Assembly: GCF_014268785.2 (NCBI RefSeq)
Contig: NZ_JABWRD020000001.1
Location: forward strand, 757,001-821,000
Length of the DNA stretch: 64,000 bases
Direction: 5' to 3'
DNA from: Pseudomonas shirazensis
GTDB taxonomy: Bacteria; Pseudomonadota; Gammaproteobacteria; Pseudomonadales; Pseudomonadaceae
In this document: positions 8,922 to 19,545 of the stretch, in pieces
Layout of the letters: each line of letters opens with the position of its first letter
Position numbering within the stretch: position 1 is the first letter of the stretch
The notes under the pieces: generated by a model
Databases searched by the model: none
Told to the model about the DNA's origin: nothing
What the model saw: only the letters and a program-made list of their open reading frames with translations
Made by a program: the position numbers and the translations under genes

Positions 8922-9771
8922 TGCCCTCGAGCACCAGCACCAGTACCGCCGCCCAGATAGGCAGGTAGGTCAACCACTGGTCACGACCAATGGTTTCGCC
9001 CAGCAGCAGGGCGACGCCGACCAGTAGTACCGGCTCGACATAGCTGAGCAGGCCAAACAGGCCGAACGGCAACAGCCGACTGGCGAGTACATAGGCAATC
9101 AGTGCACCGGCGCTGATTGCCCCGAGCAGCGGAATCAAGCCGTAGAGCCCGGGGTATGCACGCAGGTCGGCGGCCGACAGTGGGCCGTGGAACACGAAGT
9201 ACAGCGCCCACGGCAACAGCAAAAACATGTCGCACCACAGACCGCCCAGGTGATCGGTGCGGCAGCGCCTGCGCAGCACGAAGTAGATCGGGTAGCCTAT
9301 CATCACCACCAGGGTTTCCCAGGCGAAGCTGCCATGCTGGTATAGCTCGTGGCCTACCCCCAGCGCAGCGCACGCGACTGCCACTTTTTGCAGGCGTGAA
9401 AGCCGTTCGCCGTAGACCAGCCGCCCGGTCATGACCATTGCCAGCGGCAACAGGAAATAGCCCATCGACACCTCTAGGCTACGCCCGTGCAACGGTGCCC
9501 AGAGGAACAGCCACAGCTGCACGCCCATCAACCAGGAAGTGCCGAGCATGCCCAGTAGCAGCGCCGGGCTGCGGCGCACCCGGGCAAACAGCTCGGCGAC
9601 ACGCTGCCAGTCCTTGCTCAGCAGCATGAACAAGGTCAGACAGGGTAGGGTAAGCAGGGTCCGCCAGCCAAAAATCTCTTCGCCGTCGAGCGGCGCCAGC
9701 AGCGAGCTGTAGAAGTACATCACGGCGAACAGGCAGGACGCCGTGACCGATGTAACAATTCCTTTTGACAC
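8884..9771 (-). CDS. rarD: RarD protein, EamA/DMT transporter family
   Basis: 295-residue inner-membrane protein with about ten hydrophobic segments and RarD features in order: [10 protein letters not shown] near residue 19, [22 protein letters not shown], and the C-terminal [19 protein letters not shown]. The start is GTG at 9771, with GAGG five bases upstream. The RarD branch is named from a chloramphenicol-sensitivity phenotype, but the physiological substrate is not established. It overlaps the TerC gene tail-to-tail. Confidence 0.87.
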   Translation of the reverse strand: MSKGIVTSVTASCLFAVMYFYSSLLAPLDGEEIFGWRTLLTLPCLTLFMLLSKDWQRVAELFARVRRSPALLLGMLGTSWLMGVQLWLFLWAPLHGRSLEVSMGYFLLPLAMVMTGRLVYGERLSRLQKVAVACAALGVGHELYQHGSFAWETLVVMIGYPIYFVLRRRCRTDHLGGLWCDMFLLLPWALYFVFHGPLSAADLRAYPGLYGLIPLLGAISAGALIAYVLASRLLPFGLFGLLSYVEPVLLVGVALLLGETIGRDQWLTYLPIWAAVLVLVLEGIKHLLRQRRRSV

Positions 9772-9834
9772 GAATGCCTCAATTACAGTGAATGGACGGT
9801 TTGGTCAGCTGCGCATGATCTCAGGGCGAACCTC

Positions 9835-11382
9835 CTAGAGCAACCGCGGACGAGCCGCCAACGCCTGCAGAAAGTCCTCCAGCGGCATCGGTCGGGCAAA
9901 CAGGTAACCTTGCTGAAAGTCCACGCCGTGACCTTGCAGATAATCGCGCTGCGTGGCTGTTTCGACACCTTCGGCGACAATGCCCAGACCCAGCTTGGCC
10001 GACAGTTCGATGATGCTCTCGAGGATGTGCTGCGACAGCGCGTCACCGCCGATCATGGCGACAAAGCTCTGATCGATCTTGAGGTAATCGACCTTGAACT
10101 GGCGCAGGTAATTAAGGCTTGACTGGCCGGTGCCAAAGTCGTCGAGGGCGATCATCACGCCCATGTCATGCAGTTTGGCAAACAGCTCGAGCGCAACCGG
10201 GGTGGCCTCAAGCAACTTGCGTTCGGTGAGCTCCAGGGTCAAGGCAACTCGCCCAGGAGGAAAATGCTGCAGGAACGTCCGGCAATCTTCCAGCAAGCTC
10301 AGATCCTGGCAGTGGTCGGCAGTGATGTTGATGCCGATATGAAAGCCGTCTTCCAACAGGGCGGCGTAGGGCGCGAGGCTTTGAGCGGTGTGCAGCATGA
10401 GGGCGCGGGTCATCGCGACGATCTGCCCGCTGTGTTCTGCATAGGGGATGAACAGGTCAGGGCGCACCAGACCTTCGCGCGGATGGTTCCAGCGCATCAA
10501 CACCTCGGCCCCGGCCCAGTGGTAATCACCATTGCGTACTACAGGTTGGAAGTATGGTACGAATTCGTTGGCCTGTAGCGCCCGATCCAGCTCCGCGCGT
10601 GGGGACGATGCACGGCGCAGTTGCCAGTGGCAGACACCTGCGGCCGCGACGCCCAGCAGGATTAACAGGGCCATCACCGCAGGGTACTGATGACTGATCA
10701 GTTCGGCCTGCTTGCCTGTGGCGAAACCGCCATGGACACTGAACGGATAACGCGTCGAGGCCTGCTCTACCGCGGCGCTGGGCGATGCAGGCGGAGTGCC
10801 TTGATGAACTATGCCATCTTGGCCCATCCAATTGCCGCCGACGCGCAGGTACAGTTGCTGACCGCTGCCAATGAGCCGCAAGGCAGTGAGCAGATGATCA
10901 CCGTCGACAGTGGTGAGCGCCGCGCGTTGTGCGTTGCCTGCACGATAGACCAGCAAGGCATGCCCTGGTGTGACAGAGTTGCCATCCATCAGCCACAGAC
11001 GGTCGTCAGTGTAATGAATGGGGCTGACAGCCTCCTGGTGCTCGCCAAACAATGACGTACAGTAGAGGATGTTGTCGCTGACCAGATTGGCTGAGCGCAC
11101 AAAAGCATTGCGTGTGACCTCACTGCGCAGCGCGACCTCAAGCTGCGCGCACGGCTGCCCCGCCAGTGGCAGCAGGGCCTGGGCCGCCGTTGCCAGGCTG
11201 TCAAGAATGTGCTCGACATGGGCAACGACCAGACGGCTGGTTTTCTCGCTGGCCTGATACATGTCACGCTGGCTTTGCCAAGCCATCACACCAACCCCGC
11301 ATAACACAGGCAGAAGGCCCATCAGCCACGGGAGCAGGGCATGCCAACGGCGGCGGCCGGGATGTTTGTTTGAAAGGGGCAT
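9835..11382 (-). CDS. CSS-motif EAL-domain c-di-GMP phosphodiesterase
   Basis: 515-residue membrane protein. TM1 (about 13-32) is followed by a periplasmic CSS-type sensor region with cysteines in AGQPCAQ and ILYCTSLFG, a second TM near 235-255, and a cytoplasmic EAL domain (about 265-510). All catalytic elements are present: EVLMRW (the EAL position reads EVL, glutamate kept), GINIT, LELTERK, LDDFGTG, LKIDQ, AEGVE and FQQGYLF, so active hydrolysis of c-di-GMP to pGpG is expected. In E. coli CSS-type enzymes the periplasmic cysteine pair provides redox control. The start at 11382 is an ATG; a TTG at 11442 is less likely. Confidence 0.87.
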   Translation of the reverse strand: MPLSNKHPGRRRWHALLPWLMGLLPVLCGVGVMAWQSQRDMYQASEKTSRLVVAHVEHILDSLATAAQALLPLAGQPCAQLEVALRSEVTRNAFVRSANLVSDNILYCTSLFGEHQEAVSPIHYTDDRLWLMDGNSVTPGHALLVYRAGNAQRAALTTVDGDHLLTALRLIGSGQQLYLRVGGNWMGQDGIVHQGTPPASPSAAVEQASTRYPFSVHGGFATGKQAELISHQYPAVMALLILLGVAAAGVCHWQLRRASSPRAELDRALQANEFVPYFQPVVRNGDYHWAGAEVLMRWNHPREGLVRPDLFIPYAEHSGQIVAMTRALMLHTAQSLAPYAALLEDGFHIGINITADHCQDLSLLEDCRTFLQHFPPGRVALTLELTERKLLEATPVALELFAKLHDMGVMIALDDFGTGQSSLNYLRQFKVDYLKIDQSFVAMIGGDALSQHILESIIELSAKLGLGIVAEGVETATQRDYLQGHGVDFQQGYLFARPMPLEDFLQALAARPRLL

Positions 11383-11683
11383 GTGGACCTGAAAGTGACG
11401 ATGACCTGCCAAGGATAGCCGTTGGTCGGGTTGAGCGGACAACTAAAAGCGCGACAAACTCATTTACGCCCTATAGAATCCAATTACGAATAAAACAATA
11501 AAGTCCTCTCATGCTGAGGGCCAAGCCGCCGAGAATGTGCCCCTATGCCACACCATGGGTTCAAATTGATCATTGGTACTTTCCTCGCCCGCAGCGTGCG
11601 TGGCATCCCCTGCTCGCCACCCGGCTGTCCGCCATCGAACGCAACTGAATAATCGTTATTACGCAGTAGATGAGGACACGAAC

Positions 11684-12760
11684 ATGGCTGATATCTTCGA
11701 AAACCCGATGGGCCTGATGGGCTTTGAGTTCATTGAACTGGCATCGCCGACGCCGGGCGTGCTGGAACCTGTATTTCAGATACTGGGCTTCACCAAGGTC
11801 GCTTCGCACCGCTCCAAAGATGTGCACCTGTACCGCCAGGGCGACATCAACCTGATCCTCAACAACGAGCCCAAAAGCATTGCCTCGTACTTTGCTGCCG
11901 AGCATGGTCCGTCGGTGTGTGGCATGGCCTTCAAGGTGCGCAACGCCCATGAAGCCTATGCGCGTGCACTCGAGCTTGGCGCTCAGCCGGTGGAGATCGA
12001 AACCGGCCCGATGGAGCTGCGACTGCCCGCCATCAAGGGCATTGGTGGTGCGCCGCTGTACCTGATCGACCGTCACGAAGAAGGCAGTTCGATCTACGAC
12101 ATCGACTTCAAGTTCATCGAAGGCGTCGAGCGCAATCCGGTCGGTGCGGGGCTGAAGATCATCGACCACTTGACCCACAACGTCTACCGTGGACGCATGT
12201 CGTATTGGGCCAACTTCTACGAGAAGCTGTTCAACTTCCGCGAAATTCGCTATTTCGACATCAAGGGTGAGTATACCGGCCTCACCTCCAAGGCCATGAC
12301 TGCGCCGGATGGCATGATCCGCATTCCGCTGAATGAAGAATCGTCCAAGGGCGCCGGCCAGATCGAAGAGTTCCTGATGCAGTTCAATGGCGAGGGCATC
12401 CAGCACGTCGCCTTCCTTACCGATGATCTGCTCAAGACCTGGGACGCGCTCAAAGCTCTGGGGATGCGCTTCATGACTCCGCCACCGCAGACCTACTACG
12501 AGATGCTTGAAGAGCGGCTGCCAGGCCACGGCGAGCCGGTGGACCAGCTGCAGCCGCGCGGTATCCTCCTCGACGGCGCGGCTGAATCAGGTGACAAGCG
12601 CCTGCTTCTGCAGATCTTCTCGGAGACCTTATTGGGTCCAGTGTTCTTTGAATTCATCCAGCGCAAGGGTGATGACGGTTTCGGTGAAGGCAACTTCAAG
12701 GCCTTGTTCGAATCGATCGAGCGGGATCAGGTGCGTCGCGGCGTTCTCGACGTGCAATGA
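11684..12760 (+). CDS. hppD: 4-hydroxyphenylpyruvate dioxygenase
   Basis: 358-residue non-haem iron dioxygenase converting 4-hydroxyphenylpyruvate to homogentisate in tyrosine catabolism. The iron ligands are visible in IDHLTHNV (first His), IQHVAFLT (second His) and [10 protein letters not shown] (Glu). The protein opens [16 protein letters not shown], like Pseudomonas HPPD enzymes, and has the usual bacterial length. The ATG at 11684 follows GATGAGGACACGAAC. The homogentisate pathway genes are not in this window, so hppD stands alone between two CSS-domain genes. Confidence 0.96.
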   Translation: MADIFENPMGLMGFEFIELASPTPGVLEPVFQILGFTKVASHRSKDVHLYRQGDINLILNNEPKSIASYFAAEHGPSVCGMAFKVRNAHEAYARALELGAQPVEIETGPMELRLPAIKGIGGAPLYLIDRHEEGSSIYDIDFKFIEGVERNPVGAGLKIIDHLTHNVYRGRMSYWANFYEKLFNFREIRYFDIKGEYTGLTSKAMTAPDGMIRIPLNEESSKGAGQIEEFLMQFNGEGIQHVAFLTDDLLKTWDALKALGMRFMTPPPQTYYEMLEERLPGHGEPVDQLQPRGILLDGAAESGDKRLLLQIFSETLLGPVFFEFIQRKGDDGFGEGNFKALFESIERDQVRRGVLDVQ

Positions 12761-12784
12761 CGGCTGGCGCACCCTGCTTGTGGT

Positions 12785-13579
12785 TCAGGCAGTGGTGCGC
12801 TCTCGCTTGCGCCGAGCGCGGAGTATGCCCCAGTAGGTAATGGCGGCAGTCAGAAGACCTACCAGCGTCAGCGAGGGCAAGACCTGAACCATCAGCGTAC
12901 GCGCCTCTGCCAGCGTGTACCCCGCTGGATAACCCACGTTCACCCGATAGTCATGCCGAGTCGACGGCGCACTGCGGAAGAATTCGCTCTGTGAAGGTTG
13001 TTGCTGATCGCGGCTATCGCCTTGACTCCAGAGATAAGCGTCCTCGAACTCCAGTACCAACACAAGCCCATCCTGAAAACCCTGCAGTTCTCTGCGCAGC
13101 TCAATGCCATAGCTCGTCGCAATGATGCCTGGACCATCGTCGCTCAGCCGATATTCGACCATTACACCATTGGGCGTTGTCGGCGAGTCGAAATTCAGCC
13201 TGACCGTGCGTCCGGCGGTGATGTCGATGTGATGCGGAATGATCGTTGGCAAGGTGCTGCAGTACGCCAGATCATCTTTGGTCAGCTCCAGTGAGTGGAT
13301 TCGCGGGTCGCTGGCGGTCATCGCTCGCAGTTGTTCGATCACATTGTCACACGCCTGGCCGCTGAACTGGCTGGCGGTACTGGCCGTGAGCAACAGACTG
13401 TCCAAGCGTCGATCAATCGCGAACAAAGCCTCTTGGGCCGATATGCGCGCGTTTTCGTCTAGCTTGCGCTCTAGCTGATAGAACATCACGGTCAGCCCGG
13501 AAACAATCGGTATCAGCCCGACCGCCGAGACTAACAGCAGCTCCAGCAAACTACGCCCTGTGTGCATGAGTTTTGACAT
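12785..13579 (-). CDS. Stand-alone CSS-domain membrane sensor lacking an EAL domain
   Basis: About 264 residues with TM1 (about 12-35), a periplasmic domain with two cysteines in SGQACDNV and LAYCSTLP, and TM2 (about 235-255), ending about ten residues later in RRKRERTTA. This is the sensor half of a CSS-EAL protein without any catalytic domain, and only 24 nt separate its stop from hppD, so no EAL sequence can follow. AAGG lies nine bases before the ATG at 13579, which is preferred to 13588. It could be a remnant of a longer gene or a dominant partner of CSS-EAL proteins such as the one at 9835-11382. Confidence 0.75.
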   Translation of the reverse strand: MSKLMHTGRSLLELLLVSAVGLIPIVSGLTVMFYQLERKLDENARISAQEALFAIDRRLDSLLLTASTASQFSGQACDNVIEQLRAMTASDPRIHSLELTKDDLAYCSTLPTIIPHHIDITAGRTVRLNFDSPTTPNGVMVEYRLSDDGPGIIATSYGIELRRELQGFQDGLVLVLEFEDAYLWSQGDSRDQQQPSQSEFFRSAPSTRHDYRVNVGYPAGYTLAEARTLMVQVLPSLTLVGLLTAAITYWGILRARRKRERTTA

Positions 13580-13832
13580 CGGCAACATCCTTCCCTCTGG
13601 TGCTGTCCGCGTTTGGACAACTGGCAGATCAGATTACGTAGGGCGCGACACCGCAGATGTAGGCTTATGTCGATTCAGCTTTGGGGAAACTCCAGCTGCG
13701 CTGTGGGAGCTCGGAGCAAAGCGGGGTCAGAGGTCTCCTGCTCGCCTCGCAAATCCGGCGTTGCAGTGGATCAAGTTCCAGCAGATCATGCGCACTAAAT
13801 AGTCAGCCAGTCGACGTCAAGGAATCCAGACA

Positions 13833-15908
13833 GTGGTCGCCAAGGGCAAGTCGTCCGATACCGATTTTCAAGTGATCCATCTTGAACCCAGTTGGAAGCA
13901 GGTCGACCCGATTGCGCAGGCCATTCGCATGTTCGATTGGGGCGCCACCCCCCTGGGTGTACTGGCGCAATGGCCGCCCTCGCTGCGGCACGCCGTGGAT
14001 ATCATGCTCGCGTCGCCGTTCCCGGCAGCGCTGATATGGGGCGACAGACTTACGGTAATCCATAACACCGCGTACTCGGACGTGATCGGCAAGGGCGCCC
14101 CTGGTTTGGGCGGCAGTTTCGAGCAGTTATGGCTCAAGCATTGGGAGCACGTTGGGCCGTCTGTATTCAAAGCGCTCGAGGGGCAAGCAAGCTTCGTTGG
14201 CGATGCCCCCATTCTGGTCGCAGATGGCACCGAGGCCGGCAATGTCTGGTGCGCCCTGGGTTATACGCCGATCAGAGACGAGCAGGCACGCGTCGCGGGT
14301 TTTCTGCATACCGCCATCAACGCCACAGCCAGCGTCGAAACGCTGGGCGAGTGGCGTGAGCTGACTGAGCGATTCGAGCAGCAGATCGCGCAGTACCAGG
14401 CCGATCGCGAAGGGATCTGGGCGTTATCTGGACAAGCCATGATCATGGTCACGCTTGATCTGCGCCTGCATGCTGTAAACCCCGCGTTTGAACGCATGAT
14501 GGGATGGACGTTGTCGCAAATGGCCGAGATGCCTATCATCGACCTGATACACCCATCCGATCGACGTGACGTGTCGGAAGTTGCGCTGGACGTGCTGCAC
14601 GGCAATGGCGTGAGCGAGCTTGAGAGCCGAGTGCGTCACCGTGCCGGACATTATCGCTGGATCCGATGGAGTGCTCGGCGCGACGGTGAGTTTCTGACCG
14701 TGGTGGGCAGTGACATCAACCAGGAGCGTGAAAACGCTATGCGACGCTCTGAGGCGCTGCTGCGCAATAATCAGCGCGTCACTGTGGTGAGTCAGTTGGC
14801 AGGTGGCATGGCCCATGAAATGAACAATTTGCTGTCTGGCATTGGCGGCAGCCTGGAATTGTTGCAACGGCGTATCGACCAGGGTCAACCCGACCGAATT
14901 GCCAGTTACGTAGAGCTGGCACGCGACTCGGTTGAGCGCGCAATGATCCTTACGCATCAGCTGCTGGCTTTTTCCAGAACTCAACGTCTGTCGCCGCGAC
15001 CGCTGAACAGCACGCAGGTGATGACAGCCTCGCAGCCTTTGTTTTTGCAGGCCCTGGGCCCAGAGATTCTCCTTGAGTGTCATCTGGATAGTGATGCCTG
15101 GCCGATCCTGGTCGACTCGGGGCAGCTGGAAATCGCTCTGGTCAACCTGTGCACCAATGCCCGTGAGGCCTGCAACCTTGCGGGCACAGTGACCATTCGC
15201 AGTTTCAACCAGCGGCTAGAGGATGATGAACGAGCCCATGGAGGGCTACCGGGAGGTGATTATCTTGCCATTCAGGTGGAAGACAATGGCCATGGCATGG
15301 CCAGCGAAGACATTCCTCGCGCGTTTGAGCCGTTTTTCACCAGCAAGCCTGCAGGGCGCGGCGCGGGGCTGGGTCTGTCCATGGTCTACGGCTTTGTTCA
15401 CCAGTCAGGGGGCTATGTCTGGCTCGAGTCCACGTTGGAGCAAGGCACCCGGGTGACCATGATCTTCCCGCGCTGTCTGCAAGCTGTCGAACCGGAGGCT
15501 ACGCCTCAGTTACCGGTGCTGATGGAGCCTGTCCATGATCGGCGCCTGTTGCTTATCGATGACGAAAGCGGCCTGCGCGCGCTGATGAAGGAAGCGTTGG
15601 TAGAACAGGGCTTTGAGGTAATCGATGTCGCAGATGCTGCAGGTGCGATGAGCAAGTTTCGCCACGAGGGAAGTTTCGATCTTGTCATAACCGACATTGG
15701 CCTGCCTGGCGGCTCCAGTGGTCGCCAGGTAGCGCAGGCGATGCGGCTGCTGCAACCGCAGCAGAAGATCTTGTTCATAACCGGCTACAGCGAGCACCCG
15801 ATCGAGCAGGCCTTGCTCGACCAACCCGGTACGGGCTTGATGCTCAAGCCATTCTCGCTGGCACTGCTGGTTGCTCGGGTACAGAGTATGTTGACCGAGG
15901 CAAAGTGA
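13833..15908 (+). CDS. Hybrid sensor histidine kinase/response regulator with PAS domain
   Basis: 691-residue soluble hybrid kinase. Order: an N-terminal PAS-like region (about 25-160, DWGATPLGVLAQWPPSLR), a PAS domain (about 190-305), HisKA with the phospho-acceptor in GGMAHEMNN (about 327), HATPase_c (about 430-550, VNLCTNAREAC, VEDNGHGM, GLGLSMVYGF) and a C-terminal receiver (about 570-690) with aspartate in TDIGLPGG and lysine in MLKPF. No membrane segment is visible. It starts at GTG 13833 with AAGGA upstream. No separate output regulator is adjacent, so the signalling partner is unknown. Confidence 0.88.
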   Translation: MVAKGKSSDTDFQVIHLEPSWKQVDPIAQAIRMFDWGATPLGVLAQWPPSLRHAVDIMLASPFPAALIWGDRLTVIHNTAYSDVIGKGAPGLGGSFEQLWLKHWEHVGPSVFKALEGQASFVGDAPILVADGTEAGNVWCALGYTPIRDEQARVAGFLHTAINATASVETLGEWRELTERFEQQIAQYQADREGIWALSGQAMIMVTLDLRLHAVNPAFERMMGWTLSQMAEMPIIDLIHPSDRRDVSEVALDVLHGNGVSELESRVRHRAGHYRWIRWSARRDGEFLTVVGSDINQERENAMRRSEALLRNNQRVTVVSQLAGGMAHEMNNLLSGIGGSLELLQRRIDQGQPDRIASYVELARDSVERAMILTHQLLAFSRTQRLSPRPLNSTQVMTASQPLFLQALGPEILLECHLDSDAWPILVDSGQLEIALVNLCTNAREACNLAGTVTIRSFNQRLEDDERAHGGLPGGDYLAIQVEDNGHGMASEDIPRAFEPFFTSKPAGRGAGLGLSMVYGFVHQSGGYVWLESTLEQGTRVTMIFPRCLQAVEPEATPQLPVLMEPVHDRRLLLIDDESGLRALMKEALVEQGFEVIDVADAAGAMSKFRHEGSFDLVITDIGLPGGSSGRQVAQAMRLLQPQQKILFITGYSEHPIEQALLDQPGTGLMLKPFSLALLVARVQSMLTEAK

Positions 15909-15996
15909 TAGAGCGCTGGCTAGCAATTTGTACAGCCCGCGTCGCGTCTAACCCCAGTCCTGAAGCCTCGAACAGAGTGCAATTGGTTGCCAAGTG

Positions 15997-17052
15997 CTAC
16001 AAGCCTTGTTGCAGAATCGGATCGTCCGGGTTCTGGCGCTCTAGCTCGGCCAGCAGCACTTGCACATTCTGCAGTTGCCCGGTCTCCTTCCAGTACTGGA
16101 TTAACAAAAGCCGCGCGTTGCGACTGGCAGGTTGCCGGTCGAGGATGGTTTGTAGCTGCTTCTGCGCGGCTTCAACCTGCTCGAGCTGATGCAAGGTGAC
16201 CGCCAGCATGTAGCGGTAATCAGTGTTTTCCGGCTCCAGTTCAACCGCGCGGGCAAACGCCAGCAAGGCATATTCGGTTTGCTGATGGCGATTGAGCCAC
16301 AGACCGAGATCGTGCTGCAGAAAGGCCGAGTCTGGCTGCAGTGCCAGCGCCTTGGCCAAAACCTGGCGAGATTCGTCGTGCAAGCCTTGGCGTTCGAGCA
16401 GGCGTACCTGGACGGCGAGGGCATCCAGGTTCTGCGGGCTCAGCTGCAAACTGCGCTGCAGGGCCAAAGCGGCATGTGCGTAATCATCCTCATGCAGGTA
16501 TAACCGGGCCAGATGCACTTGCGCGGCGCTGTCTTCCGGTTGCTCCAGGAGGGCTTGTTGGTAGGCTTCGAGGGCTTGTTGCAGCGGCCCGAAATACAAG
16601 CCAATGGCGTCCGCGTCGAGGCCGAGTAGGGCATCTACTGCCGCGAAGCGCACACTTTGCTCGTCATCATTAAGCATAGGCCCAAGCACCAGGCTGCGTT
16701 GGCCGGCAGGCAACAGGCGGCGAATACTCTCGATGGCTGCGCGACGTACCATCGGGTCATCGTGTTGCAGGTCAAGCCTGGCCAGCTCCAGCGCTTTTGG
16801 CGAGGGATAGTTGGGCAACTCGGCATACAGTGCTGCGCGCCGGATGGGCGTCAGGTCGCCACGCTGCAACTGTTGATAGAGCACCCGCGCAGCTCCTGGC
16901 AGGCCGTCGTGGGCCTGGCGCAGCGCTTTGCCATAACTGTGCGGCGCGACTGCCGGGACGCTAATTTCGACATCCCGCGAGCAGTAGCCGAGGGTGGCCG
17001 ATACCAGGACCAGAGCGAGCACGGCGATCAGGTACAGGCGGTGTCTGGGCAT
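15997..17052 (-). CDS. Membrane-anchored HEAT/TPR-repeat protein
   Basis: 351 residues with an N-terminal hydrophobic anchor or signal (about 6-24), a HEAT-like helical stretch (about 60-150, with HDDPMVRRAAIESIRRLL and DEQSVRFAAVDALL) and at least four tetratricopeptide units from about 165 to the end (for example DYAHAALALQRSLQLSPQN and YALLAFARAVELEPENTDY). Such proteins scaffold complexes in the periplasm or at the membrane. In some gammaproteobacteria similar fusions accompany multihaem cytochromes, but none is adjacent here, so no partner can be named. Confidence 0.78.
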   Translation of the reverse strand: MPRHRLYLIAVLALVLVSATLGYCSRDVEISVPAVAPHSYGKALRQAHDGLPGAARVLYQQLQRGDLTPIRRAALYAELPNYPSPKALELARLDLQHDDPMVRRAAIESIRRLLPAGQRSLVLGPMLNDDEQSVRFAAVDALLGLDADAIGLYFGPLQQALEAYQQALLEQPEDSAAQVHLARLYLHEDDYAHAALALQRSLQLSPQNLDALAVQVRLLERQGLHDESRQVLAKALALQPDSAFLQHDLGLWLNRHQQTEYALLAFARAVELEPENTDYRYMLAVTLHQLEQVEAAQKQLQTILDRQPASRNARLLLIQYWKETGQLQNVQVLLAELERQNPDDPILQQGL

Positions 17053-17148
17053 TGGCAGGTCCGGTGGTCAGGAACCACTGAGCTTGGGCCAGGCGCCGCC
17101 TAAATGCAATGCGGGAGGGCGCGTTGGCGTCGCTAGACAACACCGCAG

Positions 17149-18467
<1,319 letters not shown>

Positions 18468-18555
18468 CAGGTGCGCTCTTTATGAGGCTGTTGCGCCAAC
18501 CTCGCGAAGCACCACGAACCGGGGCGCTCCTTGCAGTGGTTCGAACAGCCCGCTG

Positions 18556-18945
18556 TTAACGGGTTGACTCCGCGTCGGCTTCGGCAAAGGCCTCGCGGGC
18601 CAGCCGGAAGCTGTCTACCGCCGCCGGCACGCCGCAATAAATGCCGACCTGGAGCAGGATCTCGCGAATCTGTTCACGGCTCAGGCCATTACGCAAGGCG
18701 CCGCGGATGTGCAGCTTAAGCTCATGGGGCCGATTGAGTGCGGAAATCATTGCCAAGTTTATCATGCTGCGCTCTTTGAGCGACAAACCATCACGGCCCC
18801 AGACATGGCCCCAGCAGTACTCGGTGACCAGGTCCTGCAGCGGCTTGGTGAACTCATCGGCGTTCTGCAGAGAGCGGTTGACGTACTCTTCGCCCAAAAC
18901 TTGCGTGCGGATCTCCAGGCCCTTTTGATACTTGTCGTTGCTCAT
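18556..18945 (-). CDS. Carboxymuconolactone decarboxylase family protein (PcaC-like)
   Basis: 129 residues, matching the short PcaC/CMD fold over its whole length, with KGLEIRTQVLGEEYVN at the start, the WGRDGLSLKERSMINLAM core and LQVGIYCGVPAAVDSFR near the end. It lacks the CxxC redox pair of AhpD-like members, so a decarboxylase, lactone-processing or isomerase-like role is more likely than peroxidase support. It lies within the catabolic island, after the flavin reductase and a hairpin. Whether it works on 4-carboxymuconolactone cannot be said; no other protocatechuate genes are present. Confidence 0.82.
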   Translation of the reverse strand: MSNDKYQKGLEIRTQVLGEEYVNRSLQNADEFTKPLQDLVTEYCWGHVWGRDGLSLKERSMINLAMISALNRPHELKLHIRGALRNGLSREQIREILLQVGIYCGVPAAVDSFRLAREAFAEADAESTR

Positions 18946-18961
18946 GGCAGTGCTCCGCAAT

Positions 18962-19001
18962 AAAACAGGGCCGCGAACAAGGGTGAGGTTCGCCGCGGCC
19001 C
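18962..19001 (-). terminator. Intra-operon terminator-like hairpin before the CMD gene
   Basis: On the minus strand, GGGCCGCGGCGAAC pairs with GTTCGCGGCCC (two bulged bases) across a ten-base loop, followed by TGTTTTATT. It lies between the flavin reductase stop and the CMD start. It could partially terminate transcription, lowering expression of the CMD and GntR genes compared with the upstream enzymes. Confidence 0.55.
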
Positions 19002-19045
19002 CCAAAAAAGTCAGCGCTGCGCCAGGCAGCGCGGTGGCACTCAGG

Positions 19046-19531
19046 TCAGCCCAGCGATGGCAGGGCGCCGAGCTTGCCACGATGGTAGACCATCGGCGTC
19101 ACCGGCTCGGCCGGCAGCACCAGGTTTTTCACCGCACCGACGATGATCGCGTGATCGCCGCCGTCGTATTCGCGCCACAACTCGCATTCAATGATCGCGG
19201 TGGCCTTGGTCAACAGCGGGTTGCCCAGCTCGCTGAGCTGCCACTCGATGCCCTTGGCCTTGTCTTTGCCCTTGCCGGCAAAGGCATAGGCTTCGGCGGT
19301 CTGCCCGGCCGACAGCAGGTGAATGGCAAACTGCTTGCTGTCTCGCAGGATCGGGTAAGTGTCCGAGGCGTAGTTGGGGCAGAACAGCACCAGCGCCGGC
19401 TCGATCGACAGCGCACTGAAGGCGCTGGCAGTGATGCCGACGATGCCGCCGTCGGCGTCCAGCGTGGTAACGACCGTGACGCCCGAGGGGAACGAGCCCA
19501 TCACGTCTTTGTAGATGCCAGGTTCGATCAT
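19046..19531 (-). CDS. Flavin reductase family protein (monooxygenase reductase component), copy 1
   Basis: 161-residue FMN-binding split-barrel protein of the HpaC/RutF type, with GSFPSGVTVVTTLDADG at about residues 12-28, TASAFSALSIEPALVLFC, and AIIECELWREYDGGDHAI. These enzymes reduce free FMN or FAD with NAD(P)H for a separate oxygenase. The start at 19531 (MIEPGIY) matches its paralogue at 23877-24362, with which it is about 70% identical by eye. It lies 14 nt after the aldehyde dehydrogenase gene. The likely partner is the luciferase-like monooxygenase at 22737-23780 or another oxygenase elsewhere. Confidence 0.87.
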   Translation of the reverse strand: MIEPGIYKDVMGSFPSGVTVVTTLDADGGIVGITASAFSALSIEPALVLFCPNYASDTYPILRDSKQFAIHLLSAGQTAEAYAFAGKGKDKAKGIEWQLSELGNPLLTKATAIIECELWREYDGGDHAIIVGAVKNLVLPAEPVTPMVYHRGKLGALPSLG

Positions 19532-19545
19532 CTTGGCAGTGCTCC

